The notes under the pieces: model-generated
What the model saw: only the letters and a program-made list of their open reading frames with translations
Told to the model about the DNA's origin: nothing
Database searches by the model: none
Shown here: in pieces, positions 43,719-53,408 of the stretch
Numbering within the stretch: position 1 is the stretch's first letter
Layout: each line of letters starts with the position of its first letter
Source of the DNA: Euglena gracilis
Lineage: Eukaryota > Euglenida > Euglenophyceae > Euglenales
Length of the DNA stretch: 64,000 nt
Reading direction: 5' to 3'
Assembly (NCBI GenBank): GCA_039621445.1
Contig: CP154954.1
Coordinates: 39,331,816-39,395,815 of the forward strand
Made by a program: the position numbers and the translations under genes

Positions 43719-44870
43719 ATGAGGCAGGGCAAGCAAGTAGCGGTAGCCCTCGTTCCACTGGGTTACAAGACGAAATCCCAAAGGCCTAAAGTGATCACGG
43801 TGTCGAGTAGTCGCCCAGGTGCACCAATACCCCGTTTTCTGCCAGATGTATCGCTTTCAGATACACCTGTACGCCCCCCAGCAGCTACACAAGCGCAACC
43901 CAACTTTTACACACAACCCCACCAGACCAACATGCGCGACCAGGACCACTACTCCGACACTTCCTACCAATGTGTGCACTGTAGGAGAATTTCCGCCCAG
44001 CGAGATTTCGATTGTGGATGTTTAGTCCAAACATCAACACTAATCCCGATTTCGCGAACCCATACACTTGGTTGCGGATCGCAATGCGCGACCGAACATC
44101 AAGTGCTGCAACAACGAGGTATTGCCTTGTTGTTTGGGACCGCGAAATCCGTGTCGCACACCTCCCCCACCTCCATCTGGCATGTTATGGACTGGGTATG
44201 CACCCATCCAACCCATCATTCCTTGGGAATGCCCCTTAGGAGTGTGGATGACACACCCTTGGCCTATGTTTGCGGATCCCTGAATTGCATTACCGCTCTT
44301 CAACCCGCGAACCAGGTTGACACACACGCGATGCGCGTATGGAACGCATTCAATTTTGGTCAATACCGTATTCTGGAGGAATGTTTCTCCAAAATCGCGG
44401 TTTTGGCCGATTCCTTCGCTTTATTGTTGAAAATTTATGCGTTTTTATCACAAGCGCACGCGCGCTTGTCGCGATATTGGTCGCGACACTTCAACGCATT
44501 TCTTAAGTTTTGGGATGATACGGTGCTTTGGTTGAACCCTCCCCCTACACTTTTTCCGGATGTGGTGGGAAAATGCTCCGCGATGAAACGCGAGGAGCTC
44601 TCCTCACACCCGCCAATCCGAATGCGCATTGGTTTCACCAATTCTCCTATGTATGTTTTCATTGGTGGGATTTACCCGCTGATGTACCACTATTCGAGGA
44701 TTTTTGTGGTATATTATTACCACCTGTTAAAGAAATCATTTTTGGCGTTTGTTTCTTCGACGCATTCGGAATATCCGATTTGCGTGTGCCAAGATACCTT
44801 GGTACCAGTAGGGATGCCACACCCTCAACGCAGATTTCTGCGGTTATTGAGAGTGCGGACCAACACCCCA
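43719..44870 (+). pseudogene. Linker and methyltransferase-like domain (element C)
   Basis: After a Pro/Thr-rich linker with QCVHCRRISAQRDFDCGC come the same blocks as in element B: RVWNAFNFGQYRILEE, AFLSQAHARLSRYW, DDTVLWLNPPPTLFPDVV. A frameshift near 44570 moves the chain to the frame 44528-45484, which continues with NPNAHWFHQFS, FHWWDLPADVPLFED and then, without a break, into RT. This fusion shows the domain is part of Pol. The NPPP motif is kept in both copies. Relation to Dam-like methyltransferases of DIRS elements is by visual motif match only. Confidence 0.55.
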
Positions 44871-45484
44871 AGTCTGCTGACTATTGTTCGCGAATTACTC
44901 GCGAATTCCATGGTGTACTGGATAACCCAGTTTACGCCTGCGACATCGACCCCGCGATTCGCGGTCCGTTCGGTGTTTGCAAAATCGAGCTCAAGGATGG
45001 CGCTGAGCCCATGCACCGGAAATTCTTCCGTTGTTCGGTTAAACGCGAACAAGCTCTCAACGAGATGATTGAGAAGCTCATCCAGCGGAAGTGGATTATC
45101 CCTTCCAAGAGCGAATGGACATCACAAGCTTTTGTGGTGCCCAAACCCACTGACCAGTCTGGTCAGAAGAAGTGCAGGCTGGTGCTGGATTACCGGTACC
45201 TGAACTCCCAAACGAAGGATGACCTCTTCCCGTTACTGCTGATCGAGGATTTGATCACCAAACAATCGGATAACCGGTTGTGGTCAATCTTTGATGTAGA
45301 AGACGGTTTTCATCAGATGCACTTGCACCCTTACTCACAACCGTACACGGCATTCGTGACATCCAAGGGTGTGTACCAATGGACGGTACTCCCCATGGGT
45401 GTTAAGAATGGCCCAGCCATGTTTCGACGCATGATCCAGTGGGTTTTTTCGCGAATTACCGTTTGCTCTGGTGTACATCGATGA
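44871..45484 (+). pseudogene. Reverse transcriptase, N-terminal half (element C)
   Basis: The frame continues from the methyltransferase-like domain: KREQALNEMIEKLIQRKW, SQAFVVPKPTDQSGQKKC, RLVLDYRYLNSQT, SIFDVEDGFHQMHLHP (catalytic Asp), TVLPMGVKNGPAMF. It is lost at about 45450, where an extra T in the TTTTTT run shifts the frame just before YIDD. Confidence 0.9.
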
Positions 45485-46628
45485 TGTACTGGTGGGAACC
45501 CCACCGCCATCCGCGAAATCGGGCAAGGATATCCTCGATCCGCATTATCGCGATGTGCGGGCGGTATTATCCGCGTTCAAAAAGCACGTGCTTTTTGTCA
45601 AGGGTTCCAAAATGCACCTGTTTCGCAAAATTATTAAGTTTTGCGGGCATATCCTGAGCAACGGGCAGCGTAAAGCTGCACCCAGCAAGATGGAGGCCAC
45701 TAAGAAATGGACTCCTGAGGTCATTCAGACCTTAACGCATTTAAAGGGATTTTTGGGATTAGCCCAATACTACGCGATTTACATGACAGATTTCGCGAAA
45801 ATTGTGGTACCCCTAACCCGACAACTTAACAATCGGACACCCGATAACGCAAAAGTCATTTGGGATGACCAAATGCGCGAGGCCTTGAATAAAATCAAGG
45901 ACTTGCTCCTCGAGAACGTGGTTCTCGATATCGCGGATCCATACAAACCGTACGTGCTGGAGGTCGACAGCAGCGATTACGCTGTTGGCGGTGTTCTTAG
46001 CCAGCATAATGCGGCAAATGAACTCCGACCTGTGGCTCTCTTCAGCAGGAAGCTACAGTGCGACAATGGGAAAGGACAGGTTAAATGGAGCATTCGCGAA
46101 AAGGAGACATATGCCATTGTGCTAATTCTCCAGAAATTCCGCAGCTGGATAGCCAGCAGCCTGGTCCAGATACTGGTGTTGACAGATCATGAGAGCCTTC
46201 AACACTGGTATACCGAGGACCTGAACAAGGCCATGTCATCAGTGGGCAGAAGATGCCGATGGCATGAGTTCTTGAGCCAGTTTAACCTGGTGGTAGTATA
46301 TATCCCAGGTCATACGCAAAAAGTGGCGGATCCTCTCAGCCGAGCCCCCTGGTATTATCCTGGGAACCCGGATGAGGGTGATGCGACTTTTCATGGCAGC
46401 CATGAGGCTGACCAGTTCGCACGTCGATCCGGCGCTGCCGACAACATGCTCGATTCACTACCCGTTTCCCGGGTGTATCGAAGCGTCGCCATTTCACCAT
46501 TGCGTGGAAGGCGCCGGCGTGGACGCACACTGCCGGACCCCGTCACATTACGCTTACGGAAACTCCTACCCCCCTATTTTTCCGCGAATGGGATTATTCG
46601 CGCGACCCTGTATATAGTACCATTGTGA
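45471..46628 (+). CDS. Reverse transcriptase C-terminal half and RNase H (element C)
   Basis: It begins at the YIDD box (MYIDDVLVGTPPPSAKSG; YIDD codons 45474-45485). It continues through FCGHILSNGQRKAAPSK, LKGFLGLAQYYAIYMTDF and RNase H ([67 protein letters not shown]). The frame ends in the linker before integrase at 46628, where the integrase frame starts with a 4-bp overlap. Confidence 0.9.
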   Translation: MYIDDVLVGTPPPSAKSGKDILDPHYRDVRAVLSAFKKHVLFVKGSKMHLFRKIIKFCGHILSNGQRKAAPSKMEATKKWTPEVIQTLTHLKGFLGLAQYYAIYMTDFAKIVVPLTRQLNNRTPDNAKVIWDDQMREALNKIKDLLLENVVLDIADPYKPYVLEVDSSDYAVGGVLSQHNAANELRPVALFSRKLQCDNGKGQVKWSIREKETYAIVLILQKFRSWIASSLVQILVLTDHESLQHWYTEDLNKAMSSVGRRCRWHEFLSQFNLVVVYIPGHTQKVADPLSRAPWYYPGNPDEGDATFHGSHEADQFARRSGAADNMLDSLPVSRVYRSVAISPLRGRRRRGRTLPDPVTLRLRKLLPPYFSANGIIRATLYIVPL

Positions 46629-47605
46629 ATAGACTCCGTAATGGTGAATCCATAGAGAACTACTCTCTATCACCATTGCGACTTTTTTTCCGGAATGATT
46701 CTGGTTATAAATATTGTATACCCCAAGACCTGGTTGATGATGTGATTTTGAGCTATCACAACCATGGTCACCCTGGGGCCCCCAAACTTCTTTCACTGGT
46801 GGGTCGCAGGTATTGCACAACCCTGAGTGAAAAAGATTTATATTCGCGCTGTTTGCGAATTTCGCAGCGGTGCCCAATTTGTCAGGCTGTGAAATCGCGC
46901 AGAGGCACCCCCCCTGGTACGATAGATTTTTTCCCTGTACCACCGGACATTTTTACGTCACTCTGCATGGATTTTCTGGAACTTGAACCTTGCAAACTAT
47001 CAGATGACAAAGTTTACGATTACGTTTTCGTTGTTGTCTGTCGGCTGAGTGGGTACATAGTAGCCATTCCATGCCGGAAAGAAGGGTTGACAGCCCAAAT
47101 TTTGGCATCCATATTCCTGGAGAAATGAATCTGCTTAATGGGTTTACCGAAAGAAATAGTGAGTGATCAAGATCACTTGATCTCGTCGCGGTTTTTCACA
47201 ACTTTGTGCGGTTTACTCGGCATTGAGCAGCATTTGTCCATTATATACCGCCCGAAAGGCAACGGTGGAGCTGAGGCAGCCGTGAAATCCGTTGTCAATA
47301 TGCTACGCCTTTCACTGGCTGACTCGGGTAAGAATTCGATACCCATTCTTCATTGGTGTTTATTTTACATCAATACCTTGCCAGGGTTGGTATTACCACA
47401 CTCACCGTATAAAATTGTTTTCGGACGAGACCCTCCGGCCATAGGAGATATCCCCTCGGAGAGACCCGCCCGAAGTAGTGTTAGCTGTGAAACGTGGTTT
47501 GCAGAAGTGGAATCAACTCCGCTCTGCAGTCCAATCACGTATCACAGAAATTCATTCCAACAAACGGAAATCGTTTTTACAAAATTTCAACACACCTGTG
47601 TATAG
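46625..47605 (+). pseudogene. Integrase (element C)
   Basis: The zinc domain [20 protein letters not shown] to [14 protein letters not shown] has all four ligands. The core has SLCMDFLEL (D), [10 protein letters not shown] (D) and [12 protein letters not shown] (E). A TGA at 47126-47128 interrupts the chain after SIFLEK; the same frame resumes at once with ICLMGLPKEIVSD. Another frame change near 47500 separates the core from the C-terminal tail and chromodomain. Confidence 0.9.
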
Positions 47606-48002
47606 TCCAGGTGACCGCGTGTGGGTACGGAATAACCGCACCCGCATGCAATCTTCCAAGCTACATCCTCTTTGGCTCGGCCCATGCGAAATTTTGAACA
47701 GGTTAGGAAGTAGCGGGCGATGTAACGTTGCCTTGCCCAACGGGATTGAGGACGTCCATATGGACGATTTCAAACCGTACCTAAACCCCCTAGACGGAAA
47801 AGCTATCCCCTGCTTATATTTCAAGCCCCGTTCCAGATTACCTGAAACGGACGACTTTGTGGTCGATAAGATAATAGACCACAAGGTCGACAGGGGTGTG
47901 CACTACTGGAAAGTTCGCTGGAAAGGGTATGGGCCAGAGGAGGACACTTGGGAGCCAGCATCCAGTTTTTTTGGATATATCCAGCAGGATTGGAAGCTGT
48001 GA
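47478..48002 (+). CDS. Integrase tail and chromodomain (element C)
   Basis: [31 protein letters not shown] and [18 protein letters not shown] form the SH3-like tail. [37 protein letters not shown] and [14 protein letters not shown] form the chromodomain, ending at a TGA at 48000-48002. Element B has Val where this copy has Phe in the last block. After the stop about 100 bp are shared with element B before the deletion point. Confidence 0.9.
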   Translation: MLAVKRGLQKWNQLRSAVQSRITEIHSNKRKSFLQNFNTPVYSPGDRVWVRNNRTRMQSSKLHPLWLGPCEILNRLGSSGRCNVALPNGIEDVHMDDFKPYLNPLDGKAIPCLYFKPRSRLPETDDFVVDKIIDHKVDRGVHYWKVRWKGYGPEEDTWEPASSFFGYIQQDWKL

Positions 48003-48104
48003 AACAAGCGCAATAACATAGACATAAACATTAACACTTTCTGAAACGATTTCGTTTTGGAGAATGTGTGTGTTTTATGTGAATGTTACGCGTTTATACC
48101 CCCC

Positions 48105-48899
48105 GGGGCAAATGCAGTCGCCGGCAGTTGGTTTTGTAGAGTAAAACTTTCCTGTTGCGTGGTCAGATTTGACTGGCCAAGCGCCCTGCCCAAATTTGAC
48201 TGGTCAGCGGCCCCCTCCTTCCAAACCCTCCCCATGGGTTTTCCTGGAACGCCCATGGACCCAACCCCAAGTGCCTCTGGCACACCCAAACTGGGTGGAT
48301 GGGTTTGCCTGGCAACGAAACCTGCCAGCCCCATTTTCCCCAGTGGGCTATAATATACTATACACCCATAAGCCACCGCAGAATAGGTGAAACCATTTTG
48401 CGCGTTTTGGGCTTTTGGGTCACCTTCCCCCCCCCCTTTTGAGTGGACCCCTGTGCGACAGAAAGGGCCCCTGTGGATGCGATAGGGTGCACCTCCAGCA
48501 GACCAGGTCCGTTTCCGAAATCCCTGTGGCCAGAATGCCTGGTCCAAAGGGGAATTCGGGCATAGCCCTTGGAGGGAGATGTGTACCAGGCGTATGCTTC
48601 TGTCCCCTTCCGTTGAGGAAGTTAGGATGGAAGCAGATCCTATTAGGATCTCCTAATGGGTGCCCCTTCTTTCTGTACAGGTCCCCCTAATGGGTGCCCC
48701 TTCTTCTTATACCTTTTCCTTCCTTTTCCTTGGACCGGACTTGGATTTTCAGTCCGTCCTCCCCACATTGCTCCGTGCTTTGCTTCTTGGGAAGTGGGAA
48801 AAGGGTTTTCACTGTTACTCTTATTTTCAGTCCCCAAGTAGGTGCGACAAGGCGAAAGCGAAGGATTTTGGGGAAGGGGAATTCGGAATCAGACGTACC
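48105..48899 (+). repeat. LTR following element C
   Basis: In element sense this matches the 3' LTR of element B from its inner limit to AATCAGACGTAC. It has a 30-bp internal duplication (CTAATGGGTGCCCCTTCTT twice, 48655-48710). The TATA-like block is at 48349-48363. Its inner end is a deletion junction, so the first part of the LTR may be missing. Confidence 0.75.
48349..48363 (+). promoter_or_regulatory. TATA-like element in LTR
   Basis: TATAATATACTATAC follows CCCCAGTGGGC. The same block is kept at 49053-49067 and, in reverse, at 20026-20041. Conservation in three LTR copies in a GC-richer background supports a promoter role; no transcription data are available. Confidence 0.45.
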
Positions 48900-49593
48900 C
48901 AGGTTTAACTTGCGAGGGGCAAACTCATTCCACACCCTCCCGGGTTTTCCTGGAATGCCCATCGAACCAACCCCACGTGCCTTGGCCACACCTAACCTGG
49001 GTGGAGGGTTTGCGTGGCAAGGAAACCTGCCTGCCCCGCTTTCCCCATTGGGCTATAATATACTATACAACAATAAGCCCCAGCAAAGTAGGTGAAACCA
49101 TTTTGCGCGTTTTGGGATTTAGGGTCTTCCTCCTTTCTGCCCCCTCCCTGAGTAGTCCCCTGTGCGACAGAAAGGGCCCCAGTGGATGGGCAAGGTTGCA
49201 CCTCCCACCGACAAGGTCTGTGTCTGAAATCCCTGTGGCCAGAATGCCTGGTCCAAAGGAGAAATCGGGCATAGCCCTGGGAGGGGATGTGTACCAGGCG
49301 TATGATTCTGTCCCCTTCCGTTGAGGAAGTTAGGATGGAAGCAGACCCTATTAGGATTTCCTAATGGGTGCCCCCTCTCTCTCCATAGGTGGTATTCTTT
49401 ATTCTGGTTTGTCTTTCCTTTTCTCCGGACCGGACTTGGATATCCACTCCGTCCTTCCTGCATTGCTCCCTGCTTTGTTCTTGGGAAGTGGGAAAAGAGT
49501 TTTCACTGTTACTCTAATTTTCAGTTTCCAAGTAGGTGCGACAAGGCGAAAGTGAAGGCTTTTTGGAAACATGAATTGAAGACCAGACGTATA
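48900..49593 (+). repeat. Second, 5'-truncated LTR copy
   Basis: It starts within the LTR at CCAGGTTTAACTTGCGAGG and ends with AAGACCAGACGTATA, the LTR terminus. It directly follows the first LTR. It is more diverged from the element B LTR than 48105-48899 is, so it is likely an older solo LTR rather than a recent duplication. Confidence 0.7.
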
Positions 49594-50019
49594 CTGATTG
49601 CCCCATGTCCCACGAGAGTGCTCACACAATTCTCCACTCGCTCGGTGTCCGAAGCTTGTTCCCTTGCAGCCGCGGACCTAGTTCTCAGGGCTGGTTGCGG
49701 TACGCCAGGCAACGCAGTCTCCTCCCAACTTTCAATGACGGCCCGTTGAAGGTACAACCTGGCGCGCTCAGCGACCTTGCGGCCAACCTGTGCCCTATGG
49801 TCTTTCCCCCCGCGCTTTAGTGGGCAAAGCTCTGCCGTTTGAAATGCCTAAAGATGATGCAGGGACACCAGTCAGCACTTGCATTTAAGTTGCGGAGGAG
49901 GGTGATGTAGGTGCACGTGACTCGCACAACGGCACCACAGGGGACGTGGACCAGCGTCGGCACGCTGTCCAGTTCAAAAAAAGGTGACAAGGTTGCTCCG
50001 CCATGTGTGAATGCACACG
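49594..50019. other. Interval between LTR and non-LTR retrotransposon
   Basis: There is no clear feature. The right part may be 5' sequence of the non-LTR element, but all frames are broken. Confidence 0.4.
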
Positions 50020-50525
50020 GGGGGAACCTGACCAATCGCCGCAGAGGAGTGCCTCGGACGCCTTGTAGCCAAGGTATTCATGCACCTCCAAGCCATCACG
50101 CAGACCCTCAAAGACCTCAGTCCTATGCAAAGCGGAGTATGGGTAGCCTCACCGCAATTGGCGTGCAACAGATGACCGATGACCTCTTCCGCAAGAATGA
50201 GGATCGTTGGTGCCTTTTAAAAATAGACCTAAGCAACGCGTTAAACAGCCTCCTCCGCAGTTCCGCATTAGACAGTGTCCGTCCGAGACGTCCTGCTGCG
50301 ATGCCATGGGTCGAAACTTGCTACAGCCAACATTCCCATCTATTTTGTGGCAAGAAAATGCTCACTTCGGCCAGAGTCGCCCAACACGGAGACCCGTGTG
50401 GCCCAGCTCTGTTGGCCTGGGGCCTGCAAGATGTCCTGGAAGAGCTGTCTGCAAACGTCGAACGGCAGGGATGGTACTTGGATGAAGGCCGTCTCCTGGG
50501 TTCGCCGCTTGTGTGGATGGGTCCT
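50020..50525 (+). pseudogene. Non-LTR retrotransposon reverse transcriptase, N-terminal part
   Basis: In three frames the plus strand gives PIAAEECLGRLVAKVFMHL (50030-50090), WCLLKIDLSNALNSLLR (first catalytic Asp at 50226), PWVETCYSQHSHLFCGKK, VAQHGDPCGPALLAWGLQ (motif 4-5 region, near 50384) and GWYLDEGRLLGSPL (50472-50510). The order LLKIDLSNA, QHGDPCGP, YLDE is that of LINE reverse transcriptases. The usual YLDD is YLDE here, so the second catalytic Asp is replaced. The reading stops at about 50525, where nested repeats begin, and resumes at 53409. Confidence 0.8.
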
Positions 50526-51130
50526 CGGCTCAGTGGGTTAGGACAGCCCTTGTCCAATGACACTTGGGGTGACAAACTTCTTGCGCAGGCCAACCTGTAA
50601 TGTGGAATGCTGGGCAGTCTCCTAATGACGAATTGGGCCTTTCCACTGGGAATTTCACACTGAATCACTGGAGTTTCCAAAAATATTTTTCACAGCAGGG
50701 GAACAAATATTGAAGATCTTTGCCAATGCCCTTGATCAATCAAGTCCAAGCAAACTGATACACTGTTTGCCATAGGCCAATGAAATAAAGAATTATACTA
50801 AGAAATCCCATATTTAGATTTTGGTCTGAGAACCTTTTTTCTGGCAATGCCTAATTCAGAGATTCCAGGAGATTGATCGAAAAAAGGCTGTCCGCCACCC
50901 CCCCCCCCCCTTCATGAACAATTGCTGCGCAGTTGCCCAGGCATTCAGAGCACAGCGGACAGACGAGCCAGTTAGCCCCTCGCAGAACATGGAGAGGAGA
51001 CAGAAACACGCAGAAGACGAAGACGGAGAAAACGATCAAACCGTGATATTTACTGCCGCAGAACACACCATCACGCAGCACGACATCAACGTCATTGGAC
51101 AAGGGCTGTCCTAACGCACTGAGCCGAGGC
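50522..51130. mobile_element. Unit bracketed by ~40-bp inverted repeats
   Basis: GGTCCTCGGCTCAGTG and TTAGGACAGCCCTTGTCC at 50522-50563 recur as reverse complement at 51089-51130 with three or four differences. The intervening ~525 bp includes modules P and S described below and a C-run at 50897-50910. It contains no transposase, so it may be a MITE or a fold-back left by rearrangement. Confidence 0.55.
50564..50895. repeat. Composite repeat, modules P and S joined
   Basis: P (50564-50643: ACTTGGGGTGACAAACTTCT, CAGGCCAACCTGTAATGTG) is followed directly by S (50645-50895: TTTCCAAAAATATTTTT to AAAAAAGGCTGTCCGCCAC). Module Q, present in the other copies, is absent between them. The minus strand keeps open pieces such as ANSVSVCLDLI, shared with 53310-53053. 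Confidence 0.75.
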
Positions 51131-51521
51131 CCCAACCACACACAAACTGGTATGAGCTTTTCCAGTTCAAACGATCCTGTTGGGCCACGAAGGGGATTGA
51201 CGCTAAGATTGTGATCTGGTGGAGTGACATTACATTGTCATTGGCGGACCACTAGCTGCAGCTGATGGCAGCACTTGCACTGTACATTGCTGCAGATGTC
51301 TGTGAAGATAGCATGTCATTGTCACTGAAGTGGGGATGGTGATGAGCCGTGAGGCACGTACAACAGAATCGAGCACCGGTGGATCATCCAGATGAGCCGT
51401 GAGGCACGTTCTGGAGAGAAAGATGGTGGTCATTTGGTGTCTTGGACAGCCCAGTTGTTGGCATTGCCATGGGTTGTGGGTTAACCTATGAAATCCTCTG
51501 CCGTTTCGATTTGGCATTGAT

Positions 51522-51840
51522 GTGACACTTGGGTGACAATCTTCTGGCCCAGGCCAACCTGTAATGTGCAATGCTGGACAGTATCCTATTGCTAACTTGG
51601 GATTTTCCACTGGCAATTTTTGAGTGCCCACTCTTGGCCTGGACCCAGTGTCTCACTTTTGACTTTTCTGGCATTGAACTTTTCAAAACTTCCAGCACAG
51701 CACAAGCAAAGACAGGACTTCTTTGAGGTTCAATCAGTGACCCACGCAATCAGTGTAAGCATTTTGCTCCCTACAGAACAATTGGCATTCTTCAATGGCT
51801 TTGCAAACTTGAATTAGGAATTGCAGACTTGGCGAATCCT
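51522..51840. repeat. Composite repeat, modules P and Q joined
   Basis: P (51522-51620) is followed by Q (51624-51840: GTGCCCACTCTTGGCCTGG to TTGCAGACTTGGCGAATC). Q is nearly identical to 52936-53153. S is missing after Q, and unrelated sequence follows. On the minus strand Q is open (SLIEPQRSPVFACAVLEVL). Confidence 0.78.
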
Positions 51841-52546
51841 ACACCACCTTCCTACAGAACATTCCTTGGAATGTCAATCAGCATTCGCAGGTCAAATTTG
51901 CCAATTCGAAATTCTAACCTCGCCCTGATGTGCCCGCCCCCCCCATGTGCCCGAATTGTCACCCCCCCCCCCCCTAGGCTGTCATCCCTGGGCCCTGGGG
52001 GGGCCAACAAAAATGTACCTGGAGGGAATTCGGGCAATCACGAAAAGGGGATCCTGATTTTTGTGCCCAGAAATGGGCAGCCAAAAAACGGGACTATGGG
52101 AATAAATCTGGGCAAGGCGGAAAATCTTCAGCTCCAAATGTCTTTATCCACTGGTCAGTTACGTGCCCTGCCGTACTTCTGTGCCCATGCGGGCAAACAG
52201 AGTACCCCCCTTCTTTGTGTCCTGACCCTTCCCCAACTGGGCAATTACATCCATCCCTTTGGTGCCGTCCTTGTTAAGGGGAAATCTGGTCAAATCAAAA
52301 GGGGAAGACCCAAAAGCAAAGTGCCCTACAGGGCAAATCTCTACAAATGGTGGCTGGGCAATCACAAACCAAACCAGGAAAATGCTTACACTTGAATTGC
52401 AATTAAATCCCAGCAAACACACGAGTTTAACGCACAGGGAATGGCTTCAGCGGCTCCTCCTTCTTCCCCTTCTTACATTGTAATCTCCTGATTCATCTTT
52501 CCTTGGATGTCTCTTTTTGTTTCACCTTGTCTTCAGATTGATTGTC
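51841..52546 (+). other. Gene-free stretch with long C runs
   Basis: A 188-codon open frame (51829-52395) matches nothing I know and crosses C-rich runs. The motif GGGCAA recurs at about eight places. I do not call it a gene. Confidence 0.45.
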
Positions 52547-53068
52547 TTATTCTTCAGCAGCTTGCAGAGCAAATTCCACTCTTGGAATGATTGTAATCAC
52601 CTCCACTTCAGCCGCCTGAGCACCAACATGTACAGATGAGATTGCCATGGCAGGGCTCTTCTGCTGCTGCAGAACTTCCAAAGCCCTGAAAACATACTCC
52701 TGCGACACAGGATGTACATGGTGATCAGCTTCACCTTCAGCCATAGTTCCTGGACAGCAGTGTACCCAAATCCGTCCACATCTGCAGCTGCTGGATTGCA
52801 TCTTCTGTACCCATTCTGTCATGGATGTGGTCCATCTTCCCAGTCCATGCTGTAGCATCTTCCTGGAAACTTCCTCAATGACATCTGGGCTGACCAAGCC
52901 CGGGAGCTGACTGATTGTACAGGGTATACACTGATTGTTCGAGTGCCCACTCTTGGCCTGGACCCAGTGTCTCACTTTTGACTTTTCTGGCATTGAACTT
53001 TTCAAAACTTCCAGCACGGCACGAGCAAAGACAGGACTTCTTTGAGGTTCAATCAGTGACCCACGCAA
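52547..53068 (-). CDS. Hypothetical repeat-encoded protein fragment
   Basis: The minus-strand frame of 173 codons contains SLIEPQRSPVFARAVLEVLK, SSMPEKSKVRHWVQAKSGHS, LPGLVSPDVIEEVSRKMLQH and YVFRALEVLQQQKSPAMAIS. The first part lies in module Q and is also open in the second Q copy (51749-51620), so there may have been selection for coding. An adjoining frame (53310-53053) with KGIGKGLQDFFPCCANDFG and CKAIEECQLFCREQNAYTDC would join it after one frame change. There is no family match. It could be an ORF of the nested element or a captured host exon. Confidence 0.35.
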   Translation of the reverse strand: MRGSLIEPQRSPVFARAVLEVLKSSMPEKSKVRHWVQAKSGHSNNQCIPCTISQLPGLVSPDVIEEVSRKMLQHGLGRWTTSMTEWVQKMQSSSCRCGRIWVHCCPGTMAEGEADHHVHPVSQEYVFRALEVLQQQKSPAMAISSVHVGAQAAEVEVITIIPRVEFALQAAEE

Positions 53069-53408
53069 TCAGTGTAAGCATTTTGCTCCCTACAAAACAA
53101 TTGGCATTCTTCAATGGCTTTGCAATCTTGAATTAGGAATTGCAGACTTGGCGAATCATACAAATTTCCCACTGCATCACTGGTGTTTCCAAAATCGTTC
53201 GCACAGCAGGGGAAGAAATCCTGAAGACCTTTGCCAATGCCCTTGATCAAGTCCAAGCAAACTGATACACTATTTGCTAGAGGCTGCCAATGAAATACAG
53301 AATTATACACACAAATCCCAGATTAAGATTTTGGTCTGTACCCTTTTTTCCGGCATTGCATAATTCAGAGATTCCAGGAAATTGATCGTAAAAAGGCTGT
53401 CCGCCACA
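52936..53408. repeat. Composite repeat, modules Q and S joined
   Basis: Q (52936-53153) is followed by S (53165-53408, ending AAAAAGGCTGTCCGCCAC, as in 50877-50895). The S-Q joint reads GGGAAATTTGTATGATTCGCC on the minus strand; in the copy lacking Q, S passes from GTGAAATT straight into P. Right after S the non-LTR retrotransposon resumes. Confidence 0.75.

Larger units (their letters stand above)
40120..48899 (+). mobile_element. Element C: inverted, truncated relative of element B
   Basis: From 40120 to about 48104 the plus strand follows the minus strand of element B (34386 down to 26380) almost base for base. The 5' LTR, primer site and first third of Gag are missing. At 48099-48108 the sequence jumps from the region just after the chromodomain straight into the LTR, so the whole extra cistron is absent. 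Protease, RT and Gag carry frameshifts. Confidence 0.9.

Noticed and set aside
51829-52395. 188-codon plus-strand open frame
   Set aside because: It crosses C homopolymers, shows no motif or homologue I know, and lies in repeat-mosaic DNA.
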